From CAZEER01 sp964511215 (GTDB lineage: Bacteria; Fidelibacterota; Marinisomatia; Marinisomatales; UBA1611), in NCBI GenBank assembly GCA_964511215.1, contig CAZEER010000027.1, positions 1 through 27,260 on the forward strand: a DNA stretch of 27,260 bases, given 5' to 3'. The first letter of the stretch is position 1. The number at the start of each line of letters is the position of its first letter. Positions 1 through 8,084 of this stretch are shown in pieces. The translations under genes were made by a program, and so were the position numbers. The notes under the pieces were generated by a model that saw only the letters and a list, made by a program, of their open reading frames with translations, did no database searches and had not been told where the DNA came from.

Positions 1-138
1 GGGTATGGATATGTGGTTGAATATGATGTTGAACGTTATTTTAGAGATTCTAAGATTCTTGAGATAGGAGAAGGAACCAGCGAGATACAAAGAATAATAA
101 TTGCGAGAGAAATATTAAAAGAAATAGATATTTTATAA
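1..138 (+). CDS. Acyl-CoA dehydrogenase, C-terminal end (5' truncated)
   Basis: Only the last 45 codons are inside the window, open from base 1 to the TAA at 136-138. The translated tail contains EGTSEIQRIIIAR, the signature of the C-terminal helical domain of acyl-CoA dehydrogenases, where the GT(S/N)EIQ stretch lies near the FAD and the acyl-CoA site. Family members oxidise an acyl-CoA to the trans-2-enoyl-CoA and pass electrons to ETF. Chain-length preference cannot be judged because the catalytic base lies upstream. The stop codon overlaps the next gene's start by one base (TAATG), so the two are probably cotranscribed although functionally unrelated. Confidence 0.9.
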   Translation, partial: GYGYVVEYDVERYFRDSKILEIGEGTSEIQRIIIAREILKEIDIL

Positions 139-2450
139 TGGGTAGTGGCAAAATATTATTGAATTTTTTAGTTATAATAAAAAAGTATTGGATTCAATAT
201 ATTATCCTAAGTTGCCTTGTCATTTCTATCTCTTTTTTATTCCCAAAAGGGAAATTTCTCCAATATTCATACCAAATTAATGATATTACGCATGAAACAA
301 TTATAGCACCTTTTACATTCCCTATTCTCAAGTCAAAAGAAAGACTGAATACGGATTTAGAAGAACAAAAAAAATCCATTCCATATGTATTTAATAGGAA
401 CGAAGAGGTTGTAAAACAAGGGGGATCTGCCTTAAATGAATTTTTTGCTATGATTAATAATCTAAGAAATGCGCACTGGCGTTTAGAAGAATCTAAACGA
501 TTAGTATATGAGAGAAGGTATCATAAACAGTACGAAAAAGCACGATCAGAGTTTATTGCAGATAGCGCAAATTTTTCTATGATTATTAAAAACTTTTCAA
601 AACTTTATCCTTTCACGATTGCTAAGCAGCCGTGGATTCAATATTGGACAACTGAAGTCAGTCCAAAAGATATGAAAGATGTACGAAAACATAATGAAAT
701 AGTTTTACAAATTTGTCGCAATCGATGGACAGAGGGTATTTATGATATTAATCTTAAAGACATAGTTAGTCGGAAAGTTGCCGTAAATCAAGGCGATGTG
801 CCAGTATTAGTATTGTCTGATAATTTTAATGATTTGGAATTAGCATGGACCAAGTCAAAAAAAGAATTCCTTGCAGCATTAGAAGATAGTGATTCTTTTC
901 GAGATTTTGGTTTTGATTTAATTGTAGAATTTATGAAACCGAATCTTCTTTTTGATCAGGAAGTAACTAAAAGAAGGCAAAATGCAAGTTTGGATAAAGT
1001 TCCTAGGAGCCAGGGGGTAGTTTTAGAAAATGAATTGATTGTAGATGCTAATATGAGAATTACCAATGATATTTTATTGAAATTGAATTCCTTGTCTGCC
1101 GCAGTTAGGAAAACTGAACAAAGAACTGAATTGCTAAAACAAGTACAAAGTATTGTTGGAAGGCTAATTTTAATATCTTTAGTTGTTTCCTTATTTTTTA
1201 CGTTTTTAGTGGTTTATAGATGGGAAATTTTTCAAGATTGGACAATGGTGCTCATGATATCCTTGGTTTTTTTATTGCAAATTAGTCTCGCGAATGTTGT
1301 ATTAATTCAATTACAATTATCTGAATATGCGATCCCAATTACTATGGGTGCAATGGCACTTACAATACTATTCGATGCTAGAATGGGTTTTATGGCAACC
1401 GTTTCTATTGCGGTTCTTATGGGTCTTATGATGGGGCAAAATATTGATTTAATAATAGTTTCACTATTTACTGCAACAGTTGCGATATATAATATTCGTA
1501 AACTTAGAAAAAGAAGTCAACTTTTCACTACAATGTTTGCTCTAATCGGAGCGAGCATTTTTGCCATTATTGGATTAGGTCTATTTAAAGAACACACATG
1601 GGAAATTATTTTTAATGATATGCAGTTTCTTGTTTTAAATAGTGTACTCGCTCCCATATTAACGTATGGATTAATCGGTATCCTAGAAATGTTATTTCAT
1701 GTAACAACTGATTTAACGTTAATTGAATTACTTGATTATGACCATCCATTATTAAAAAAAGCCCAGCAAGAAACGAATGGTACATTTAACCACAGTATTG
1801 TGGTCGGTAATCTTGCAGAAGCATGTGCCAATGCTATTGGCGCACATTCTTTGTTATGTAGAGTCGGAGCTTATTATCATGATATTGGTAAAATGGAAAA
1901 ATCTGAATATTTTATTGAGAATCAATATGGTGGAGAAAACAAGCATAATAAACTTACTCATACTATGAGTGCTAAAATTATTAGAGCTCATGTGAATGAA
2001 GGCCTGAAGTTAGCGCAGGAATATGGATTGCCTAAAATAGTTTCCGATTTTATTCCAATGCATCATGGTACTACCCGCGTAGAATATTTCTATCGCTTAG
2101 CTCTTAAAGAAGCTGAAAAAAATGGTGGGAAAATAGAAGAAGCCACTTTTAGATACCCAGGGCCAAAGCCAAATACCAAAGAAACAGGTATTCTAATGCT
2201 ATGTGAAGCGATAGAAGCAGCTGTGCGATCAATTAAAGAACCAGATATTTTTAAAATTGAAGCAATGATAGATAAAATAATTGAACAGAGGATTGATGAT
2301 GGACAACTAAATGAATGTCCACTTACACTAGATGAATTAAATAAAATCAAAGGGTCAATAGATGGTAATAGTGGAATGTTACCAGTGCTGAGAGGAATCT
2401 ATCATATTCGAGTTGAATACCCAGATGATACTGAAGACATTGTAAAATGA
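138..2450 (+). CDS. pgpH: PgpH/YqfF-type membrane HD phosphodiesterase (probable c-di-AMP hydrolase)
   Basis: The 770-residue protein has the architecture of the 7TMR-HD family. One N-terminal membrane helix (about 20-35) is followed by a large extracytoplasmic domain (about 37-335), a multi-helix membrane block (about 338-525) and a cytoplasmic HD domain. Metal-binding residues are visible: H552, the HD pair H581-D582 in YYHDIGKM, H608, and H642-H643 in MHHG. Characterised relatives such as Listeria PgpH cleave cyclic di-AMP to pApA, so a role in c-di-AMP turnover with an external sensor domain is likely. The start is the ATG overlapping the preceding stop by one base. No SD is visible. It overlaps ybeY by four bases (ATGA), an arrangement also seen elsewhere for pgpH-ybeY. 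The ligand of the outer domain is unknown. Confidence 0.9.
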   Translation: MGSGKILLNFLVIIKKYWIQYIILSCLVISISFLFPKGKFLQYSYQINDITHETIIAPFTFPILKSKERLNTDLEEQKKSIPYVFNRNEEVVKQGGSALNEFFAMINNLRNAHWRLEESKRLVYERRYHKQYEKARSEFIADSANFSMIIKNFSKLYPFTIAKQPWIQYWTTEVSPKDMKDVRKHNEIVLQICRNRWTEGIYDINLKDIVSRKVAVNQGDVPVLVLSDNFNDLELAWTKSKKEFLAALEDSDSFRDFGFDLIVEFMKPNLLFDQEVTKRRQNASLDKVPRSQGVVLENELIVDANMRITNDILLKLNSLSAAVRKTEQRTELLKQVQSIVGRLILISLVVSLFFTFLVVYRWEIFQDWTMVLMISLVFLLQISLANVVLIQLQLSEYAIPITMGAMALTILFDARMGFMATVSIAVLMGLMMGQNIDLIIVSLFTATVAIYNIRKLRKRSQLFTTMFALIGASIFAIIGLGLFKEHTWEIIFNDMQFLVLNSVLAPILTYGLIGILEMLFHVTTDLTLIELLDYDHPLLKKAQQETNGTFNHSIVVGNLAEACANAIGAHSLLCRVGAYYHDIGKMEKSEYFIENQYGGENKHNKLTHTMSAKIIRAHVNEGLKLAQEYGLPKIVSDFIPMHHGTTRVEYFYRLALKEAEKNGGKIEEATFRYPGPKPNTKETGILMLCEAIEAAVRSIKEPDIFKIEAMIDKIIEQRIDDGQLNECPLTLDELNKIKGSIDGNSGMLPVLRGIYHIRVEYPDDTEDIVK

Positions 2451-2884
2451 TAGAGGTAAAATTTGAGTGTGTTCCGGGCCAAATTAGACCGAAGCTGTCT
2501 AGTATAAAAAAAATATCTAAAAAAATTTTTGATTTTCATAAAATAAAAGAAGCGGATATCACATTTATTTTTGGAGATGACGAATTATTGGCAAGGTTAA
2601 AAAAAGAATTTTTTCAAAAAAATCATTATACAGATGTAATTGCATTTAGATTAAATGAGTATAAAGAAAAATTAATTGAGGGTGAAATTTATATCAGTAT
2701 ACCTCGTGCTAAAGAAAATGCAAAAAAATTTAAAGAACCTTTTGCAAAAGAAATTACAAGGTTAATAATACATGGATGTTTACATCTTATTGGCTTTAAG
2801 GATAAAACTGGATTAGAAAAAAAAGAAATGATAAAAATGGAAAATAATTTTTTAACCACATTTGATTGGGCTACCCTTATCTAG
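2447..2884 (+). CDS. ybeY: Endoribonuclease YbeY, rRNA maturation factor
   Basis: The 145-residue protein matches the YbeY family, a metal-dependent single-strand endoribonuclease needed for 16S rRNA 3'-end maturation and 70S ribosome quality control. The signature runs from residue 109: H109-x3-H113, then GFKDK. In E. coli the site is H-x3-H-x5-H, whereas here the third ligand position is D119. From memory, Asp at this position also occurs in Bacteroidetes YbeY proteins, so the enzyme is probably active. The N-terminal YTDVIAFRLNEY segment is also typical. The start overlaps pgpH by ATGA with no SD, suggesting translational coupling. Confidence 0.92.
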   Translation: MIEVKFECVPGQIRPKLSSIKKISKKIFDFHKIKEADITFIFGDDELLARLKKEFFQKNHYTDVIAFRLNEYKEKLIEGEIYISIPRAKENAKKFKEPFAKEITRLIIHGCLHLIGFKDKTGLEKKEMIKMENNFLTTFDWATLI

Positions 2885-2889
2885 AAATA

Positions 2890-3675
2890 ATGGATAAAAT
2901 AAAAGCATCTGAAAAATTTATAAAACTATTAGAAATAGTTGAAAAGTTGCGTGGGGAAGATGGCTGTCCTTGGGATAGAGAACAGACCAATGAGACACTC
3001 ATACCTTATTTACTTGAAGAAACTTACGAAGTAATCGAAAGCATTGATTCTAAAGATTGGACTACTCTTAATGAAGAATTAGGTGATGTTTTGCTCCATA
3101 TTGTATTACAGTCTCAGATAGCAAGAGAAGATAAAAAATTTAATATTATTGATTCTATTGATAGTATAAATCAAAAATTAATTAGAAGACATCCTCATGT
3201 TTTCGGGGATAATCAAGCAAAAACACCTTTAGAATCAAAACAAAATTGGGAATCGATAAAACATGTTGAAAAAAATAGGGAATCTCGTTTAGATGGAGTG
3301 CCAGAGAGTCTTCCTGCATTGGCTCGAGCATTTCGTTTGGCGCAAAAAGCTTCTTATGCAGGATTTGATTTTAAAAATATTGATGATGTTTGGAAAAAGT
3401 TTTATGAAGAAATAGATGAATTAAAAGAAGCTTTTAAACTCAACAACCACGAAAATATAAAAGAAGAAATTGGGGATGTACTTTTTTCGCTTGTTAATTT
3501 GTCAAGATTTCTTGATTTATCGGCTGAAGATATTCTTAGGAAAACAAATAAAAAATTTATAAACCGATTTCAATTCATTGAAAAAGAATTAGCCTCGAAT
3601 GGGGGGAAAATAGAAGAATCAAACATGCAAGAGATGGAAGAAATATGGGGGAAATCCAAAAAAGAGGTAAAATAG
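2890..3675 (+). CDS. mazG: MazG, nucleoside triphosphate pyrophosphohydrolase
   Basis: A 261-residue protein close in length to E. coli MazG (263). It hydrolyses NTPs and dNTPs to monophosphates and pyrophosphate, a house-cleaning role. The N-terminal GCPWDREQT segment and the metal-binding helices LLEETYEVIE (E43, E44, E48) and EELGD (E62, E63, D66) are clear. A second MazG-like repeat follows (EEIDELKEA and EEIGDVLFSLVN), giving the usual tandem form. I place the start at the ATG at 2890, which gives the canonical N-terminus; the frame stays open to a TTG at 2866 inside ybeY, but that extension adds nothing conserved. It lies five bases after the ybeY stop. The stop is two bases from the stop of the convergent pirin gene. 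Confidence 0.92.
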   Translation: MDKIKASEKFIKLLEIVEKLRGEDGCPWDREQTNETLIPYLLEETYEVIESIDSKDWTTLNEELGDVLLHIVLQSQIAREDKKFNIIDSIDSINQKLIRRHPHVFGDNQAKTPLESKQNWESIKHVEKNRESRLDGVPESLPALARAFRLAQKASYAGFDFKNIDDVWKKFYEEIDELKEAFKLNNHENIKEEIGDVLFSLVNLSRFLDLSAEDILRKTNKKFINRFQFIEKELASNGGKIEESNMQEMEEIWGKSKKEVK

Positions 3676-3677
3676 GT

Positions 3678-4511
3678 TCATACTAAATTCCCAGAATAGT
3701 AATCTTTAAATGCCTGAAGTATTTCCTCAGATGTATTCATTACAAATGGTCCACCGCGAGAAATCGGTTCATTTAAAGGTTTACCTGCGATAAGTAATAA
3801 TTTGCTGCCTTTTTTTCCGGCAGTACATCGAAAATTACCAATAGTATCTAAAACTCCAAGATATCCTTTTTGAATTTGTTCATCACAAAATATATCCCCT
3901 TCGTATATATAAAAGAACGCATTCCAATGTTCTTTTATAGGAATATTTAACTGGGAGTTTTCATCGAGTGCAATATCAAAATACAACATCTCAGTATGTG
4001 GATTGCCAGGGCCTTTTAATCCCGAGAAGGAACCCGAAATTATTTTGATACTTAGACCATTCAAGTTTATAACTGGGATTTTCTCCAAAGGAATATCTTG
4101 ATATGATGGTTTAATCATTTTCTTTTTTTTAGGTAAATTTAACCATAGTTGAAATCCTCTAAGTAATCCATCTGTTTGTTCGGGCATCTCACTATGGATG
4201 ATACCTTTACCTGCGGTCATCCATTGTACTGAACCATCGGTTAAATATCCTTCATTTCCGAGTGTGTCTTTATGACGAAATTTTCCATTGAGCATATATG
4301 TAATTGTCTCGAATCCTCTATGGGGATGTAGTGGAAATCCAGCAATGTAATCATTGGAGTCATCACTACTGAATTCATCCAACAATAAAAAGGGATCTAA
4401 ATTATCAAGTTTGTTTGTTCCAATTATACGAGTGAGGTTGACACCAGCTCCATCAGTAGTATTGACCCCTGTAATTATTTTCTGAATTTTTCTAAGTTTC
4501 GTTGTAGCCAT
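3678..4511 (-). CDS. Pirin family protein (cupin)
   Basis: A 277-residue bicupin of the pirin family. The N-terminal cupin carries the metal ligands: H62 and H64 in LHPHRGFET, and H106 and E108 in IIHSEMP. Some pirins have quercetin 2,3-dioxygenase activity and others act as redox-sensing cofactors, so the substrate here is unknown. I choose the ATG at 4511 because MATTKLRKIQ gives the usual N-terminus. An upstream in-frame ATG at 4562 would overlap yjbQ by 32 bases and add a non-conserved leader. It is the last gene of the minus-strand run, about 19 bases after yjbQ. Confidence 0.88.
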   Translation of the reverse strand: MATTKLRKIQKIITGVNTTDGAGVNLTRIIGTNKLDNLDPFLLLDEFSSDDSNDYIAGFPLHPHRGFETITYMLNGKFRHKDTLGNEGYLTDGSVQWMTAGKGIIHSEMPEQTDGLLRGFQLWLNLPKKKKMIKPSYQDIPLEKIPVINLNGLSIKIISGSFSGLKGPGNPHTEMLYFDIALDENSQLNIPIKEHWNAFFYIYEGDIFCDEQIQKGYLGVLDTIGNFRCTAGKKGSKLLLIAGKPLNEPISRGGPFVMNTSEEILQAFKDYYSGNLV

Positions 4512-4530
4512 AATAATATTTTGATAATGG

Positions 4531-4959
4531 CTAGATATTATAAGAACCTTGTAATGTTGCAATCAATTTTCTTTTTTTCCCAAGGTTTCGATGCTCACAT
4601 AGATATATTCCTTGCCAAGTACCAAGATTTAATTTTCCATTTGTGATAGGTATTGATATAAACGGACCTAATATAGAGGATTTAATGTGTGCGGGCATGT
4701 CATCGGGTCCTTCAAAAGAGTGCCTATAATTTATTTGATTGTCAGAAATTAATTTGTTAAAAAAACTCTCAAAATCAATCCTCACGGTTTGATCGGCATT
4801 CTCATTTATAGTAAGTGAAGCTGACGTGTGTTTTAAATACAAGTGAAGTAGACCAACTTTTATTTGTTTTATTTCACTAAGTTTATTTGTCACTTGATCA
4901 GTAATTATATGAAAACCTCTCGTTTTTTTATCTATCACTATGGTTTTTTGGATCCACAT
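4531..4959 (-). CDS. YjbQ/UPF0047 family protein
   Basis: The 142-residue protein matches the compact YjbQ (UPF0047) family over its whole length. Hallmarks are HTSASLTINENAD at 44-56, GPDDMPAHIKSSILG around 84-98 and LGTWQGIYLCEHR around 112-124; the conserved histidines form a metal site. E. coli YjbQ has been reported to have weak thiamine phosphate synthase activity, but the physiological role remains uncertain. It starts at ATG 4959 with no SD, 15 bases downstream of the secreted GATase1-like gene, and precedes pirin. The neighbours do not clarify its function. Confidence 0.9.
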   Translation of the reverse strand: MWIQKTIVIDKKTRGFHIITDQVTNKLSEIKQIKVGLLHLYLKHTSASLTINENADQTVRIDFESFFNKLISDNQINYRHSFEGPDDMPAHIKSSILGPFISIPITNGKLNLGTWQGIYLCEHRNLGKKRKLIATLQGSYNI

Positions 4960-4974
4960 CTATTTTTGGGGGAA

Positions 4975-6222
4975 TTAGGTTTTTCTTTCCTTTTTTCGTG
5001 CAGCAGGGAAAAGGATATTATTTAATATTAATCTATAACCAGGAGAATTTCTATGCAAAGTAAGATCAGTAGGTGGATCACCAACAAAATGTTGGTAATC
5101 TTCCGGATCATGACCTCCATAAAAAGTAAAGGTTCCTTTCCCGAAGTTTCCATGGAGATACTTCACTTGATCTGAAGCAGGATCTTCACCCATAATAACG
5201 ATATGGTTTTTGATTCGATCTTTATGAAAGCCAGTAGTCTGTCCCATAAATCCTTTAACTATTGGCACATGATTCTGTGTAAGCATTGTAGGCACGGGAT
5301 CGTATTTTGCAGAGAATTCAAATAATGTAAAATAATCAGCCTCTGCCCCTCTGGTTATAGGATTATGACTAGGAGGAAAATCTATATCAGAAAATTCATA
5401 CACCATCGGATCTGATAGCAGTTTAAATTCTTTGAAAGCAAAGCACTGGGTATAGTCTAGTTTAGATTGAATATTTGGATCTATCGTAGTGCCATCAAAT
5501 ACGGAATGTGCACCATCATGCAATCCCATAGATAAAGCAATATCATACGAATCTGTTGCTGAGCACATAGCAAACAAAAAACCACCATTGCCAACATAAT
5601 TTTTAATTGTTCTAGCAGTCGCCTTTTTTTGTTCATGAACGCTAGAAAAACCTAGCTTAGAAGAAACATTTTCAAAATTACTTTTTTGATCTTTATACCA
5701 TTTGGCATTACGATGGCTACGATAAAATTTACCATATTGACCAGTAAAATCTTCATGATGTAGATGAAGCCAATCATATTTTTCTAATTTTCCTAAGTGA
5801 ACTTCTTCGTCCCACAGTGTCTCATATTCTACTTCTGCGTAAGTAAGAGCAAGGGTGACCGCATCATCCCAAGGTTGTTTGTTGGGCGGTGTGTAGATAG
5901 CTATTTTAGGCTGTTTTTCAAGTAATACAATATCCATATTCCCTTGCTCTATAGAAGAATAAATGTTTAACAGTTCATTTGAGTCTACAGGTTTAAAGGA
6001 TACTCCTCTTATTCGACATTCTTTTTCTATAAATTGATGTTTATCAATTAGGAAAGATCCACCATGATAATTCAATAACCATTCCACCGTTGTATTATTT
6101 TTTAGTGAAAAATATGCAACTCCATAAGCTTTAAGATGATCATTCTGTGATTGATCCATTGGTATAATAATTTTTTGTCCAAAGGAAAATGAAATTATAG
6201 CAAGAAATATCAGTTTCTTCAT
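4975..6222 (-). CDS. Secreted GATase1-like protein (often mislabelled asparagine synthetase B)
   Basis: A 415-residue protein with a short signal peptide (MKKLIFLAIISFSFGQ). I recall homologues in Bacteroidetes and Rhodothermia that databases label 'asparagine synthetase B', but there is no N-terminal Cys nucleophile and no ATP-pyrophosphatase motif, so that name is not supported. Conserved stretches include IPMDQSQNDHLKAYGVAYF (21 on), LLNYHGGSFL, WLHLHHEDFTGQYGKFY (151 on), GGFLFAMCSATDSYD (213-227) and FTFYGGHDPEDYQHF (365-379). The C220 turn after a hydrophobic strand and the H371 loop resemble a class I glutamine amidotransferase-like/ThuA fold; this is inference. Its start overlaps the upstream TPR stop by one base (TAATG), so it belongs to the envelope cassette. 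Enzymatic activity is unknown. Confidence 0.75.
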   Translation of the reverse strand: MKKLIFLAIISFSFGQKIIIPMDQSQNDHLKAYGVAYFSLKNNTTVEWLLNYHGGSFLIDKHQFIEKECRIRGVSFKPVDSNELLNIYSSIEQGNMDIVLLEKQPKIAIYTPPNKQPWDDAVTLALTYAEVEYETLWDEEVHLGKLEKYDWLHLHHEDFTGQYGKFYRSHRNAKWYKDQKSNFENVSSKLGFSSVHEQKKATARTIKNYVGNGGFLFAMCSATDSYDIALSMGLHDGAHSVFDGTTIDPNIQSKLDYTQCFAFKEFKLLSDPMVYEFSDIDFPPSHNPITRGAEADYFTLFEFSAKYDPVPTMLTQNHVPIVKGFMGQTTGFHKDRIKNHIVIMGEDPASDQVKYLHGNFGKGTFTFYGGHDPEDYQHFVGDPPTDLTLHRNSPGYRLILNNILFPAARKKERKT

Positions 6223-8084
6223 TAGCTTTCTATTTGTTGTAATTTGCGAATGTGATATCTTACTGGTTCTGTATAGATAGAAGATGGAAATTCATTTAAA
6301 ATTTTCATGTATTGTTCCAATGCTTTTTCAGGACTATGTAATTTTAATTCATAAATTTGGCCTGCAAGAATAATCCCTTCATCATTAAACTCAGTACCAT
6401 TAAGAGATAAAGCGAATTGAAGTGCTTTATCATAGGTCCTCAACCTATAATGTAGTAGGGCTAATCGTAGTTTTATCAATGAAACAATTTTAGCAGTTGG
6501 GTATTCCTGATGTAAATAATCCAATTCTTTTATAGCATCCCCAATTTTTTTTTGTCTAAGATAAAATTCAGATTTTTGGAAATATTGAAAAGCAGATTTG
6601 TCAATTTCATTATTATTATAATATTTTGTTAAAATATTTTTTAATTCCATCAAATCATTAAAAGAGGGATCTAAAGGACTTAAAGACAAAAATGCTGTTT
6701 CTACATTTTGTATTGTTGAATCTGGATCTTTAGTCAGGAAAAGAATGAGAATACTTTTCTGTTCAATCAAAGTATGAGGGTTTCGTTTAGACTCTCTTTG
6801 TAAAAATCCTATGGCTTCTTCTCCTTTCCCCAAGGCTAATAATACATCAGAAATTCGGAGTACAATTTTTAATCTTAATATATTATTGGGTCTATTATTT
6901 AATGCTTTATTGAAAAGATAATAGGCTTGGTCAAAATCTTGTAATATTTTATATTGTATATTACCTATCCTAAAATATGCTTCAGCAATTAAAGGTGATT
7001 TATTAGCCGAGACTAATAAAGAATCATAAACGGCAAGGCTCGACTTGAGGTGATCAGAAGAAATTGATGTGTATACTCCAAAAGGATCTTCAAAAAAAAT
7101 ACTATGGTCAAAAAAATATGGGATAAGGTGATTATCATCTGCGGGTATAATTTGATCTTCAAATGTGTTTGCTAATCCCAACAAAGCTTTACTTGTAATA
7201 TTGGGATTTAGTTTATGACTTAGAATGAAATTATAAGCATCTATTGAGTACCGATATTGCCCTTCTTTCCGCAAATCATTTGCGAATCTAATCCACTCAT
7301 TAAAATCTTTTTTCCCGGCGGTTGTCCACTGTTCTTTTGTTATAAATGATTTTTTGTAATCTTGTTGTTTAAAATAAAATTCACTTAATACATTGAGTGT
7401 TTTTTCTGGATCATTTTTTGAGGCCTCGATAAGCTGATTTTCAATTATTTCCAAAGCTTCATCTTCATCACTCATCAATAAAATACGACGCTCTATTATT
7501 CCATTTTGATTTGATTCATGCAGTAAATAAAGAATAAACTGTTCCATGGCTTTATCATATACCCTACGAGTTTGATAGTATATACCTGATTCATAGGATA
7601 AAAATGACTTTCCAAAAATAATTTTTCCCTTGTCCAAAATTTTTTTTAATTCATCATCTAAGCTATGTTTTCCAAGTATGGAAATCATTGTACGATAATA
7701 TGATCGATTATGTTTGAATTTATTTAGGCCAGCATTCCAAACAATTTTAGCTTCTTTTTTTTGCCCATTTAAATAGTGGAGTTGCCCTAATTCAGAATAA
7801 TTTGTTATATCATTAGGTTTTAGAGAAAGCCGAGCTCTATAAAATTGGATACCCTTTTCATATCTTTGAAAATTTAGAAACAGTGATTTTAGTTTTTGAA
7901 TAGATTGTCGATTTTCAGGATTAGTAACAAGAATACCCTCATATAAAGAAATTGCGCTATCGATCTCACCGGTTTTTTCTAATAACCTTGCTTTTTTCAG
8001 AGAGGTTTTAATAGATGGTAGTATTTCCCCAAATGCGATATTAACAAATAATGTTAAGGTTATAATAAGTGAATTATTTTTCAA
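6222..8084 (-). CDS. Secreted tetratricopeptide repeat protein
   Basis: A 620-residue protein with an N-terminal signal peptide (hydrophobic core about residues 5-18) followed by TPR-type helical hairpins almost to the C-terminus. Clear repeat-like units lie near residues 30-130 (alternating A, L, Y and G at TPR positions), around 370-430 and again around 570-610. No enzymatic domain is recognisable. The start codon is TTG at 8084: no ATG gives a signal peptide, and an AAAGAG lies a few bases upstream. The start overlaps the DUF4175 gene by 11 bases and the stop overlaps the next gene by one base. A scaffold role in the periplasm for the flanking DUF4175 and GATase1-like proteins is a reasonable inference only. 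Confidence 0.8.
   Translation of the reverse strand: MKNNSLIITLTLFVNIAFGEILPSIKTSLKKARLLEKTGEIDSAISLYEGILVTNPENRQSIQKLKSLFLNFQRYEKGIQFYRARLSLKPNDITNYSELGQLHYLNGQKKEAKIVWNAGLNKFKHNRSYYRTMISILGKHSLDDELKKILDKGKIIFGKSFLSYESGIYYQTRRVYDKAMEQFILYLLHESNQNGIIERRILLMSDEDEALEIIENQLIEASKNDPEKTLNVLSEFYFKQQDYKKSFITKEQWTTAGKKDFNEWIRFANDLRKEGQYRYSIDAYNFILSHKLNPNITSKALLGLANTFEDQIIPADDNHLIPYFFDHSIFFEDPFGVYTSISSDHLKSSLAVYDSLLVSANKSPLIAEAYFRIGNIQYKILQDFDQAYYLFNKALNNRPNNILRLKIVLRISDVLLALGKGEEAIGFLQRESKRNPHTLIEQKSILILFLTKDPDSTIQNVETAFLSLSPLDPSFNDLMELKNILTKYYNNNEIDKSAFQYFQKSEFYLRQKKIGDAIKELDYLHQEYPTAKIVSLIKLRLALLHYRLRTYDKALQFALSLNGTEFNDEGIILAGQIYELKLHSPEKALEQYMKILNEFPSSIYTEPVRYHIRKLQQIES

Noticed and set aside
4512..4562. 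Longer pirin with a start at 4562
   Set aside because: It would overlap yjbQ and adds 17 non-conserved residues.
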